Translations under genes and position numbers: made by a program
The notes under the pieces: generated by a model
Database searches by the model: none
What the model was told of the DNA's origin: nothing
What the model saw: the letters and a program-made list of their open reading frames with translations, nothing else
From: Chloroflexota bacterium
GTDB lineage: Bacteria > Chloroflexota > Dormibacteria > Dormibacterales > Dormibacteraceae
Assembly (NCBI GenBank): GCA_005880175.1
Contig: VBJR01000083.1
Coordinates: 17,648 to 23,548, forward strand
DNA length: 5,901 nucleotides
Direction of reading: 5' to 3'
Shown: piece after piece, positions 1 to 5,208 of the stretch
Position numbering within the stretch: position 1 is the stretch's first letter
Layout: every line of letters begins with the position of its first letter

Positions 1-281
1 GCCAGCGCCTCAGAGGGCAGCGGGCCGCCGGCCCCGGCCGCCATCGGCAGGCGGGCGTCGTCCATCAGGTCGAACAGGTCGGCGCGCGGCTCGGTCGAGC
101 GCCCCTCGGCCACGAGCTGCTCCAGCTGCCCGCGGCGCAGGGGGACCAGCCGCGCCACCGGGTGTCCGTAGTCCGTGATCTCGAACGACTCGCCGGCGGC
201 GACCCGCCGGATCACCGCGCTGGCCTGATGCTTGAGCTCACGAATGCCGATCCGCTCCGTGGTGGGCTGCATCGAGTTCAT
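1..281 (-). CDS. Phd/YefM-family antitoxin, 3' end cut by window edge
   Basis: Partial gene; 93 residues are visible before it leaves the window at position 1. The N-terminal half is typical of Phd/YefM (VapB-like) antitoxins: an IGIRELKHQASAVIRRV helix, then AAGESFEITDYGHPVARLVPL, the conserved G-x-x-x-x-ITxxGxPVARLVP block that forms the DNA-binding fold. The visible C-terminal part (RADLFDLMDDARLP onwards) resembles the extended region that wraps around a toxin. In this family the antitoxin neutralises a toxin, often a PIN-domain VapC RNase, and represses its own operon; the toxin gene would lie further left, outside the window, so this is inference. I chose the ATG at 281-279; an in-frame ATG at 272-270 is an alternative, and neither has a strong ribosome binding site. 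It is divergent from the mtaB-like gene. Confidence is high for the family and moderate for the exact start. Confidence 0.85.
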   Translation of the reverse strand, partial: MNSMQPTTERIGIRELKHQASAVIRRVAAGESFEITDYGHPVARLVPLRRGQLEQLVAEGRSTEPRADLFDLMDDARLPMAAGAGGPLPSEAL

Positions 282-294
282 GAGGCCGAGTCTG

Positions 295-323
295 GGACAA
301 ACAGGCGGACAAAACGCGGACAG
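295..323. repeat. Three GGAC-type direct repeats in the divergent intergenic region
   Basis: GGACAAA begins at 295, GGACAAAA at 307 and GGACAG at 318. The spacings of 12 and 11 bp are close to one helical turn, so the copies face the same side of DNA. They lie 14-42 bp upstream of the antitoxin start, where the operator of an autoregulated antitoxin operon would be expected. Binding by the antitoxin or another regulator is inference; short repeats can also arise by chance. Confidence 0.4.
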
Positions 324-328
324 TTTTC

Positions 329-355
329 GTGCTCCGGTACGCTTGCCCGGAGCAC
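329..355. promoter_or_regulatory. Perfect 9-N9-9 inverted repeat, candidate operator before the mtaB-like gene
   Basis: The left arm GTGCTCCGG (329-337) and right arm CCGGAGCAC (347-355) are perfect reverse complements separated by 9 bp (TACGCTTGC). The spacer contains TACGCT (338-343), a plausible -10 box of TANNNT form, with CGGACA (317-322) as a weak -35 at a short 15-bp spacing. The element ends 7 bp before the ATG at 363 and just before the AGGA ribosome binding site (357-360). As DNA it could be an operator overlapping a promoter; as RNA it would form a 9-bp hairpin next to the ribosome binding site. No T-run follows, so it is not an intrinsic terminator. Which protein, if any, binds is unknown. 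Confidence 0.5.
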
Positions 356-362
356 CAGGAAA

Positions 363-1304
363 ATGACGTTCATCAACCTCGGCTGTCGCACGAACGCCGC
401 CGAGACCGACGAGGTGGCGGCCCTCCTCGCCGACGCGCACGACTACGTGGTCGTCAACTCGTGCACGGTCACCACGGCCGCCGACCGCGACACCCGCAAG
501 GCCGTCTCGCGGGCCCGCCGCGAGCACCCCGGCGCCGCCCTGGTCCTCATGGGCTGCTACGTGGACGCGCACCCCGGGGACACGCTCGGCGCCGACCTGG
601 TCGTGCCGAACGCGTGGAAGCAGGCGCCGCTCGACGCCGGCGCCGCGGTCGAGCCGCCCGGCGCCCGCCGCTCGCGCTACGTGCTCAAGGTGCAGGACGG
701 CTGCGACAACCGCTGCACGTTCTGCATCGTCTGGCAGACCCGGGGCCGCTCGATCTCGCGCGTCCTCCCCTACCTGGAGAGCCGGGCCCGGGCGGCGGCC
801 GCCGCCGGCTACCGCGAGATCGTGCTCACCGGCATCGACCTCGGCTCCTACCGGGGCGGTCTGGCCCCGCTCGTGCGCCGGCTGCTCGACGCGGCGGCGC
901 CGGCCCGAGTCCGCCTGTCCTCGATCGACCCGTCGCACGTGGACGCGGACCTGGCGGCGCTGCTGGCGCACCCGCGGCTCTGCCCGCACCTGCACCTGCC
1001 CCTGCAGTCCGGCTCTGATGCAGTTTTGGCACGGATGCGTCGTCGGTACGACGTCGCCCAATTCCAGCGGGTCGTCGCCCTCGCGAAAGGCGTCCGGCCG
1101 GACCTGGCCCTGACCGGTGACTTCATGGTCGGCTTCCCGAGGGAGACCGAGGCTGATTTCAATCGGACCTTGTCCGTCACCGAGAATGCCGGCTTCATGG
1201 GCCTGCACGTCTTCCGCTTTTCGGCTCGGCCGCGCACGGCCGCGGCGGCCACCGGCTCCGGGCGGCGTACGAGGCGCGCTTCGAGGGCCGGCCGCTGCAG
1301 GTGA
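363..1304 (+). CDS. mtaB: MtaB-like tRNA methylthiotransferase (radical SAM), frameshifted near the C-terminus
   Basis: Likely the enzyme that adds a methylthio group to N6-threonylcarbamoyladenosine at tRNA position 37 (ms2t6A), a MiaB-family radical SAM protein with two iron-sulfur clusters. The N-terminal UPF0004 domain shows LGCRTNAAETD (Cys8), VVNSC (Cys34) and MGCY (Cys65). The radical SAM motif DGCDNRCTFC gives CxxxCxxC at residues 114-121, followed by RGRSISR, LTGIDLGSY, LPLQSGSD and GDFMVGFPRETEADF, all family signatures. I chose the ATG at 363 because the protein then begins MTFINLGC, as in homologues, and AGGA precedes it at 357-360 (short spacing). The frame is lost soon after HVFRFSARPRT. 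The remaining C-terminal domain is encoded in another frame (1250-1438), and about 22 residues usually found between the two parts are missing. It may be a true pseudogene or an assembly error. Codons 1014-1229 differ in base use from the rest. Confidence 0.85.
   Translation: MTFINLGCRTNAAETDEVAALLADAHDYVVVNSCTVTTAADRDTRKAVSRARREHPGAALVLMGCYVDAHPGDTLGADLVVPNAWKQAPLDAGAAVEPPGARRSRYVLKVQDGCDNRCTFCIVWQTRGRSISRVLPYLESRARAAAAAGYREIVLTGIDLGSYRGGLAPLVRRLLDAAAPARVRLSSIDPSHVDADLAALLAHPRLCPHLHLPLQSGSDAVLARMRRRYDVAQFQRVVALAKGVRPDLALTGDFMVGFPRETEADFNRTLSVTENAGFMGLHVFRFSARPRTAAAATGSGRRTRRASRAGRCR
1014..1229 (+). other. Patch of foreign codon usage inside the mtaB-like gene
   Basis: By my count 16 of the 72 codons here end in A or T (for example TCT, GAT, GCA, GTT, CGT, AAA, AAT, TTT), against 3 of 217 codons from 363 to 1013 and essentially none in the displaced C-terminal part. 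The left border falls within the conserved LQSGSD motif and keeps the frame; the right border coincides with the frameshift and apparent deletion. The protein encoded remains a good MtaB match. This suggests a segment from a different genome, either by homologous recombination or by an assembly join. Confidence 0.6.
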
Positions 1305-1438
1305 TCTGGGACCGGCCGGCGAACGGGCGGATCCGCGGCGTGACCGAGAACTACCTGCAGGTGACGGCGCCCGCGGCGGACCGGCGGCCGGGCCAGCTGG
1401 AGGAGATCGTGTGGCGGCCCGGCGGGATGGCGGCGTGA
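1250..1438 (+). pseudogene. Out-of-frame C-terminal (TRAM-like) part of the mtaB-like gene
   Basis: Read in the frame ending at the TGA of 1436-1438, this stretch encodes HRLRAAYEARFEGRPLQVI followed by WDRPANGRIRGVTENYLQV and ends WRPGGMAA. This matches the last part of MtaB/MiaB-like proteins: the end of the linker helix, then a small beta-barrel-like domain that helps bind tRNA. No start codon or ribosome binding site belongs to it. It is the continuation of the gene beginning at 363, displaced by a frame change. The helix usually lying between GTPAA and this segment (about 22 residues) is absent, consistent with a deletion whose length is one more than a multiple of three. Its stop overlaps the GTG start of the next gene by 4 nt, as expected of an originally intact operon. 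Confidence 0.75.
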
Positions 1439-1893
1439 GCGCGCAGTCCCGGTTCGAGCTCTGGCTGGAGGGCCGGGGCCTGGACCTGCCCGTCCGCACG
1501 TACCCGGCCGGCACGCGCACGGCGGAGGACGCGGCCCGCGCGATCGGCTGCGACGTGGCCCAGATCGTGAAGTCCCTGGTCTTCACGGCCGGCGGCCGGC
1601 CGGTGATCGCGCTGCTCAGCGGCGTCAACCGCCTCGACACCGGGCGGCTGGAGGCGCTTGCGGGCGGCCCCGTGACGAGGGCGGACGCGGACCTGGCCCG
1701 CTCGGCCACGGGCTACGCGATCGGCGGCGTGCCGCCGTTCGGCCACGCCACCGCGCTGCCGGTCTTCATGGACCGCGACCTGAGCCGCCACGAGGTGGTG
1801 TGGGCGGCGGCCGGCCGGCCCGACGCCGTGTTCCCGATCTCACCGGTCCGCCTGGCGGAGCTGAGCGGGGCCCGGGTGGATCGGCTCGCGTGA
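1435..1893 (+). CDS. YbaK/EbsC-family aminoacyl-tRNA deacylase
   Basis: 152 residues, the usual size of a stand-alone YbaK/EbsC (prolyl-tRNA editing domain) protein. Members hydrolyse mischarged tRNAs, commonly Cys-tRNA(Pro), in the cytoplasm. Visible family marks are the substrate-entry segment RTAEDAARAIGCDVAQIVKSLVF, in which Lys46 matches the lysine important in YbaK; VIALLSGVNRLD; and the glycine/proline loop TGYAIGGVPPFGH (residues 92-104). GTG at 1435 is chosen because it overlaps the preceding TGA as GTGA, gives a normal-length N-terminus, and has a partial ribosome site GGGA at 1424-1427. The gene is probably co-translated with mtaB and shares its tRNA quality and modification theme. 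The exact tRNA substrate cannot be told from sequence, so I give no gene symbol. Confidence 0.9.
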   Translation: MSAQSRFELWLEGRGLDLPVRTYPAGTRTAEDAARAIGCDVAQIVKSLVFTAGGRPVIALLSGVNRLDTGRLEALAGGPVTRADADLARSATGYAIGGVPPFGHATALPVFMDRDLSRHEVVWAAAGRPDAVFPISPVRLAELSGARVDRLA

Positions 1894-2216
1894 GCGGCAT
1901 CCTCCTCTCCTGCCGGCGCTGCGGGAAGCAGGTCTACAGCTCCGAGGTCCGGGACGGCCTGTGCCTGGAGTGCCGGGTCGATGACGCGGTGGCGGACCTG
2001 CGCGACGAGCACCTGCGGCTGTGGCGGAAGCGCGAGCGGTACCGGGCCAGCCACGCCAACTCCGACTCGATCGGCCGCCAGATCGCCCGGCTCGAGGACC
2101 GCATGGCGCAGCGCATCGTGGACCTGGTCCCCGACGAGAAGGCGGCGATGGAGCAGCTCAAGCGCACGCTCGAGAAGGCGCGGAGCTCCCGCTACGACAT
2201 CAGGAGCATGCGCTGA
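1890..2216 (+). CDS. Small zinc-ribbon and coiled-coil protein of unknown function
   Basis: 108 residues; I do not recognise a named family. The N-terminus carries two CxxC knuckles, SCRRCGKQ (Cys8, Cys11) and GLCLECRV (Cys25, Cys28), a spacing fit for one structural zinc site of zinc-ribbon type. The remainder (about residues 30-108) is highly charged and reads as helix: VADLRDEHLRLWRKRERYR, then a heptad-like stretch around IGRQIARLEDRMAQRIVDL and a second helix MEQLKRTLEKARSSRYDI. There is no signal peptide or membrane segment, so it is probably cytoplasmic. GTG at 1890 overlaps the ybaK stop as GTGA, with a weak GGTGGA site at 1875-1880. The gene ends on the CTGA that starts hemW. GC-rich third positions and the tight overlaps on both sides support that it is a real gene. 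An RNA-, tRNA- or protein-binding adaptor is possible but unproven. Confidence 0.75.
   Translation: MSGILLSCRRCGKQVYSSEVRDGLCLECRVDDAVADLRDEHLRLWRKRERYRASHANSDSIGRQIARLEDRMAQRIVDLVPDEKAAMEQLKRTLEKARSSRYDIRSMR
2202..2215 (+). promoter_or_regulatory. Strong ribosome binding site placing a CTG start for hemW
   Basis: AGGAG at 2202-2206 lies 6 nt before CTG at 2213-2215, an ideal spacing. The CTG overlaps the upstream TGA (2214-2216), matching the 4-nt overlaps at the two previous gene junctions. In this frame there is no ATG, GTG or TTG between 2024 and the conserved HemW N-terminus, so CTG is the only start that keeps the first beta strand. Confidence 0.6.
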
Positions 2217-3340
2217 GCGCGTCCGAGCTGGTCCCCTTCCGGCACCTCTACGTGCACGTTCCCTTCTGCCGGCACAAGTGTGGGTACTGCGACTTCAACG
2301 CGTACGCCGGCATGGACCGGCTGATGCCCGACTACCAGGCCGCCCTCGAGCGCGAGCTGGAGCACGCGCGCGAGACGCTGCCGTTCGGCACGCTCCGGAC
2401 CGTCTACTTCGGGGGCGGCACGCCCAGCCTGCTGCCGGCGGAGCTGGCCGCCCGGATGCTCGCGCACATCCGCGCGGTCTTCACGGTCGAGTCCGACGCC
2501 GAGGTGACGCTGGAGGCCAACCCCGCGTCAACCGACCCCGAGAAGCTGGCGGCGTGGCGGGCGGGCGGCGTGAACCGGCTCAGCCTCGGCGTCCAGGGCT
2601 TCGACCGCCGTGCGCTGGCGGTGCTGGAGCGGCGGACGGACGGCGCCCAGGCGGAGCGGGCCCTGGCCGAGGCCCGGGCCGCCGGGTTCGACAACGTCAG
2701 CCTGGACCTGATCTACGGCGTGCCCGCCCAGGCCCCGGAGGCGTGGGCGGACACCGTGGCCAGGGCCGCGGCGCTCGGCCCCGAGCACCTCTCGTGCTAC
2801 TGCCTCACGTTCGAGGCGGGGACCCTGCTGACCCGGCGCCGCGACCGCGGGCAGCTGGCCGAGGTGGACCCCGACGCGCAGTGGGAGCAGCTCGACGCGG
2901 CCGACAGGCTCCTCGCCGCGGCCGGCTTCGAGCGCTACGAGGTGTCGAGCTGGGCCCGGCCCGGGCACCGCTCGCGCCACAACCAGGCGTACTGGGATTG
3001 CCGGCCCGTGTACGGCGCCGGCGCCGGCGCGCACTCGTACGCGACCGACGGCGAGCGCGCCTGGCGCTGGTGGAACGTGGCCCGGCCCCGCGAGTACGCG
3101 GCGGCGGCCGCCGCCGGACGCGTGGAGGAGGACCGCGAGGACCTGCCGCCCGACCGGGCCCGCGCCGAGCGGGTGATGCTGGGCCTCCGCACCGCCGCCG
3201 GCCTGGAGCCGCCGGCCGGGTTCGAGCGGCCCCTGGACGCGCTCGTGGAGGCCGGGCTGCTGACCCGCGACGGCCGCCGCTACGCGCCGACCCGCCGCGG
3301 CCTCGACCTCAACAACCAGGTCGCGCTGGCCGTCCTGTAG
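2213..3340 (+). CDS. hemW: Radical SAM heme chaperone HemW
   Basis: About 375 residues, the normal HemW length. HemW binds heme and a 4Fe-4S cluster and delivers heme to client proteins; it was formerly mislabelled as oxygen-independent coproporphyrinogen oxidase. Evidence: LYVHVPFCRHKCGYCDF with cluster cysteines 19, 23 and 26 and Phe after the last Cys+1, where HemN has a fourth cysteine; VYFGGGTPSLLP; VTLEANPAS; RLSLGVQGFD; and the HemW-specific HNQAYW motif at His256, followed by YGAGAGAHSY. The C-terminal winged-helix-like part ends GLDLNNQVALAVL. I place the start at CTG 2213 because of the AGGAG site and gene overlap. A gene finder limited to ATG/GTG/TTG would choose GTG at 2252, which would cut the first conserved strand, or extend to ATG 2021, which overlaps the previous gene by nearly 200 nt. 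hemW next to hrcA is a widely conserved arrangement. Confidence 0.92.
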   Translation: MSASELVPFRHLYVHVPFCRHKCGYCDFNAYAGMDRLMPDYQAALERELEHARETLPFGTLRTVYFGGGTPSLLPAELAARMLAHIRAVFTVESDAEVTLEANPASTDPEKLAAWRAGGVNRLSLGVQGFDRRALAVLERRTDGAQAERALAEARAAGFDNVSLDLIYGVPAQAPEAWADTVARAAALGPEHLSCYCLTFEAGTLLTRRRDRGQLAEVDPDAQWEQLDAADRLLAAAGFERYEVSSWARPGHRSRHNQAYWDCRPVYGAGAGAHSYATDGERAWRWWNVARPREYAAAAAAGRVEEDREDLPPDRARAERVMLGLRTAAGLEPPAGFERPLDALVEAGLLTRDGRRYAPTRRGLDLNNQVALAVL

Positions 3341-3366
3341 AGACAGATGTTCGCCCGGTGAAGCGG

Positions 3367-3372
3367 TACACT
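3367..3372 (+). promoter_or_regulatory. Candidate -10 box of the hrcA promoter
   Basis: TACACT fits TANNNT and ends 2 bp before the CIRCE left arm, so transcription would start near 3379 inside the operator, the usual geometry for CIRCE repression. I see no convincing -35; the nearest GACA (3342-3345) is too far away. The 64-bp hemW-hrcA gap contains no terminator hairpin, so readthrough from hemW is possible. Confidence 0.5.
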
Positions 3373-3374
3373 GG

Positions 3375-3401
3375 TTGGCACTCTCGACCCGGGAGTGCCA
3401 A
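3375..3401. promoter_or_regulatory. CIRCE operator (HrcA binding site)
   Basis: TTGGCACTC (3375-3383), 9 bp spacer, GAGTGCCAA (3393-3401): a perfect inverted repeat differing from the consensus TTAGCACTC-N9-GAGTGCTAA by one symmetric substitution. It lies 3 bp before the hrcA ATG. The right arm overlaps the likely ribosome site GGGAG (3391-3395), so bound HrcA blocks the promoter, and in RNA the repeat could also mask the ribosome site. I found no second CIRCE before grpE or dnaJ. Confidence 0.97.
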
Positions 3402-3404
3402 GCC

Positions 3405-4421
3405 ATGGAGCCACGGAAGCAGGACATCCTGAAGGCGGTCGTTCGCGAGTTCACCGTGACCGCCGTTCCCGTGGGCTCGCAGGCGCTGGTCAGCCGACAC
3501 TTCCTCAACCTGAGCTCGGCGACGGTGCGCAACGAGCTCTCGGAGCTGGCCGACCTCGGCTACCTCGTACAGCCGCACACGTCAGCGGGTCGGATTCCCA
3601 CCGACCGCGGCTACCGCTACTTCGTGGACTTCCTGATGGACCTGCAGAACGTGCCGGCCCCGGTCGAGACGTTCATCCAGGGCGAGCTGCGCAGCGCCCC
3701 GTCGGACCCGCAGGCGCTGCTGGAGCGCGTGGCGACGACCGTGGCGTCCGTCACCCAGAACGCGGCCATCGCCACGCTGCCGCACGGTCCCCAGGCGCGG
3801 CTGAAGCACGTGGACCTGGTCTCGCTGGAGCCGACCGAGGTGCTCGTGATCCTGCTCGTCGAGGGCAACCTGATCCGGCAGCAGGTGATGTCGGTCAGCC
3901 GGCCGGTCGAGCAGGCCGAGCTGAGCCGGCTCGCCAACAAGCTGAACCGCGAGCTGGTCGGCAAGGACCGGGACGCCCTCGACCTGCGCCTGAAGCGGCT
4001 GGGCCGGAGCCCGGAGCGCGAGATCGTCACCCGGCTCGCGCAGACGCTGGAGCTGTTCGAGCAGGGCGTCGAGACGCTGGTGCTGCACGACGGCGTGCGC
4101 AACCTGCTCCGGCAGCCGGAGTTCGCGGAGGCCTCCCGCCTGCACCAGGTGCTGGAGGTGCTGGAGGAGACGCGGCACATGGCCACGCTGCTCCAGGAGC
4201 TGGTCGGCGACTCCGAGCTGCAGATCGTCATCGGGTCGGAGAACCAGGCCACGCAGCTGCGCTCGTGCACGGTCGTCCTCACCACCTACGGCCCCACCCG
4301 CCGGATCCGCGGCGTGCTGGGCGTGCTGGGGCCGACGCGCATGGACTATGGCCAGGTCGTGGCCCGGCTGCGGTCCGTCGCCCGGCGGGCCAGCGAGCGG
4401 ATGACCGAGGTGTACGCGTGA
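3405..4421 (+). CDS. hrcA: Heat-inducible transcription repressor HrcA
   Basis: 338 residues, normal HrcA length. HrcA represses class I heat-shock genes by binding CIRCE; it needs GroEL to fold into its active form, so titration of GroEL by misfolded protein relieves repression. The N-terminal winged helix (residues 3-70) contains RKQDILKAVVREF, PVGSQALVSRHFLNLSSATVRNE (helix-turn-helix) and LGYLVQPHTSAGRIPTDRGYRYFVD, the strongest family signature. The dimerisation and insert domains follow, including HVDLVSLEPTEVLVILLVEG, LVLHDGVRNLLRQPEFAE and, near the end, GVLGVLGPTRMDYGQVV. I chose ATG 3405 over the TTG at 3375, which lies in the operator and adds non-homologous residues. GGGAG at 3391-3395 is the likely ribosome site with 9-nt spacing. 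It is the first gene of the hrcA-grpE-dnaJ unit and is autoregulated through CIRCE. Confidence 0.97.
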   Translation: MEPRKQDILKAVVREFTVTAVPVGSQALVSRHFLNLSSATVRNELSELADLGYLVQPHTSAGRIPTDRGYRYFVDFLMDLQNVPAPVETFIQGELRSAPSDPQALLERVATTVASVTQNAAIATLPHGPQARLKHVDLVSLEPTEVLVILLVEGNLIRQQVMSVSRPVEQAELSRLANKLNRELVGKDRDALDLRLKRLGRSPEREIVTRLAQTLELFEQGVETLVLHDGVRNLLRQPEFAEASRLHQVLEVLEETRHMATLLQELVGDSELQIVIGSENQATQLRSCTVVLTTYGPTRRIRGVLGVLGPTRMDYGQVVARLRSVARRASERMTEVYA

Positions 4422-4444
4422 GCCGCTGGCTGGTCCGAAGCGGC
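4422..4444. other. Small inverted repeat just after the hrcA stop
   Basis: GCCGCT (4422-4427) and AGCGGC (4439-4444) form a 6-bp stem with an 11-nt loop immediately after the hrcA stop. No T-run follows, so it is at most a weak attenuator or RNA end-protecting hairpin. A 6-bp repeat is expected fairly often by chance in such GC-rich DNA. Confidence 0.25.
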
Positions 4445-4488
4445 ATCCACTAGAGTTGTTCACTGCGCATCGAACCGAGGGCCCGCGT

Positions 4489-4516
4489 TTGACCAGGGGG
4501 CGGCCCGCGGTATCAA
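4489..4516 (+). promoter_or_regulatory. Candidate internal promoter for grpE
   Basis: TTGACC (4489-4494), a 16-bp spacer and TATCAA (4511-4516) resemble a housekeeping sigma promoter (5 of 6 and 4 of 6 matches). Transcription would begin around 4523, giving only about 5 nt of leader before the grpE ATG, nearly leaderless; this fits the absence of a clear ribosome site there. It would supply grpE independently of CIRCE. An alternative -10, TAGAGT at 4451, has no good -35. Confidence 0.4.
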
Positions 4517-4527
4517 AGCAACGAGCT

Positions 4528-5208
4528 ATGGCGACCAAGCGAAGGACAGATCACGAATCCACGCAGAAGCCGGACGGGCCGGCTGTCGAGGCCGCCTCGG
4601 CCGATCAGCCGGTGTCCGGCGGCAGCCAGGACGACCCGAAGGTGAAGCAGCCGGCGGCCGACGCCGGCGCGACCGATCGGAAGGAGGACGAGAAGGCGGA
4701 GGCCGAGGGCGCCAGGGGCGAGACGGCCCCGGCCGACCAGGCGCCCGCGGGCGACCGGCGGGCCGAGGAGCTCGCGTCGCAGCTGGAGGAGGCCAACGGC
4801 CGCCACCTGCGCCTGGCCGCCGACTTCGAGAACTACAAGAAGCGCGTCCGCCAGGAGCAGATGGACACGATGAAGTACGCCGCCGCGACGGTGGCGGAGC
4901 GGCTCCTGCCCGTCCTCGACGACGCGGACCGCGCGCTGAGCCACGCGCCCGAGGGCGTCGACGAGGGCTGGCTCAAGGGCGTGCGCCTCACGTTCCAGAA
5001 GCTGGAGGAGGTGCTGGGCTCCGTCGGCGTCGAGCGCATCGAGTCGCTGGGCGCGCCGTTCGACCCCAAGCAGCACGAGGCGGTCGCCTCCGAGGAGACG
5101 GCCAAGCATCCCGAGGACACGGTCGTGGCCGAGCTGCGCGCCGGCTACCGGATGCACGACCGGGTTCTGCGGCCAGCGCTGGTGAAGGTGGCGAGACCGC
5201 CCGCCTGA
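4528..5208 (+). CDS. grpE: Nucleotide exchange factor GrpE
   Basis: 226 residues. GrpE is the homodimeric co-chaperone that releases ADP from DnaK and can act as a thermosensor. The first 78 residues are low-complexity and acidic (rich in Ala, Asp, Glu and Pro), probably disordered. From about residue 79 the long coiled coil follows: AEELASQLEEANGRHLRLAADFENYKKRVRQE. Next come the four-helix dimer region with AERLLPVLDDADRAL and the beta-wing domain that contacts DnaK, containing GAPFDPKQHEAVA and ending GYRMHDRVLRPALVKV, the classic GrpE signature. I chose ATG 4528 because upstream in-frame sequence to TTG 4456 is not protein-like and covers a possible promoter. The ribosome site is poor (ACGAG at 4521-4525, too close). 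The 106-bp gap from hrcA is larger than elsewhere in the window. Confidence 0.96.
   Translation: MATKRRTDHESTQKPDGPAVEAASADQPVSGGSQDDPKVKQPAADAGATDRKEDEKAEAEGARGETAPADQAPAGDRRAEELASQLEEANGRHLRLAADFENYKKRVRQEQMDTMKYAAATVAERLLPVLDDADRALSHAPEGVDEGWLKGVRLTFQKLEEVLGSVGVERIESLGAPFDPKQHEAVASEETAKHPEDTVVAELRAGYRMHDRVLRPALVKVARPPA

Noticed and set aside
162..362. N-terminal extension of the mtaB-like frame back to 162
   Set aside because: The 67 extra residues have no resemblance to the family and overlap the opposite-strand antitoxin gene and the divergent regulatory region; ATG 363 begins the conserved protein.
329..1018. Long open frame overlapping mtaB in another plus-strand frame
   Set aside because: Arg/Pro/Gly/Ala-rich translation typical of an off-frame shadow in high-GC DNA; the mtaB frame contains the real motifs.
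3375..3404. TTG 3375 as the hrcA start
   Set aside because: It lies within the CIRCE left arm and would add ten residues not found in homologues.
1981..3432. 483-codon plus-strand frame across the zinc-ribbon gene and hemW
   Set aside because: Low-complexity Arg/Ala/Gly/Pro translation with no motifs; hemW in another frame explains the region.
2528..3532. Long antisense frame opposite hemW and the CIRCE region
   Set aside because: Shadow of high-GC coding sequence; it crosses a promoter and operator and shows no family motif.
4456..4527. TTG 4456 as the grpE start
   Set aside because: The added residues are not conserved and overlap the likely promoter; ATG 4528 gives a normal GrpE.
3582..4538. 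Long antisense frame opposite hrcA
   Set aside because: No recognisable domain, and it lies opposite a clear hrcA gene whose codon pattern explains it.
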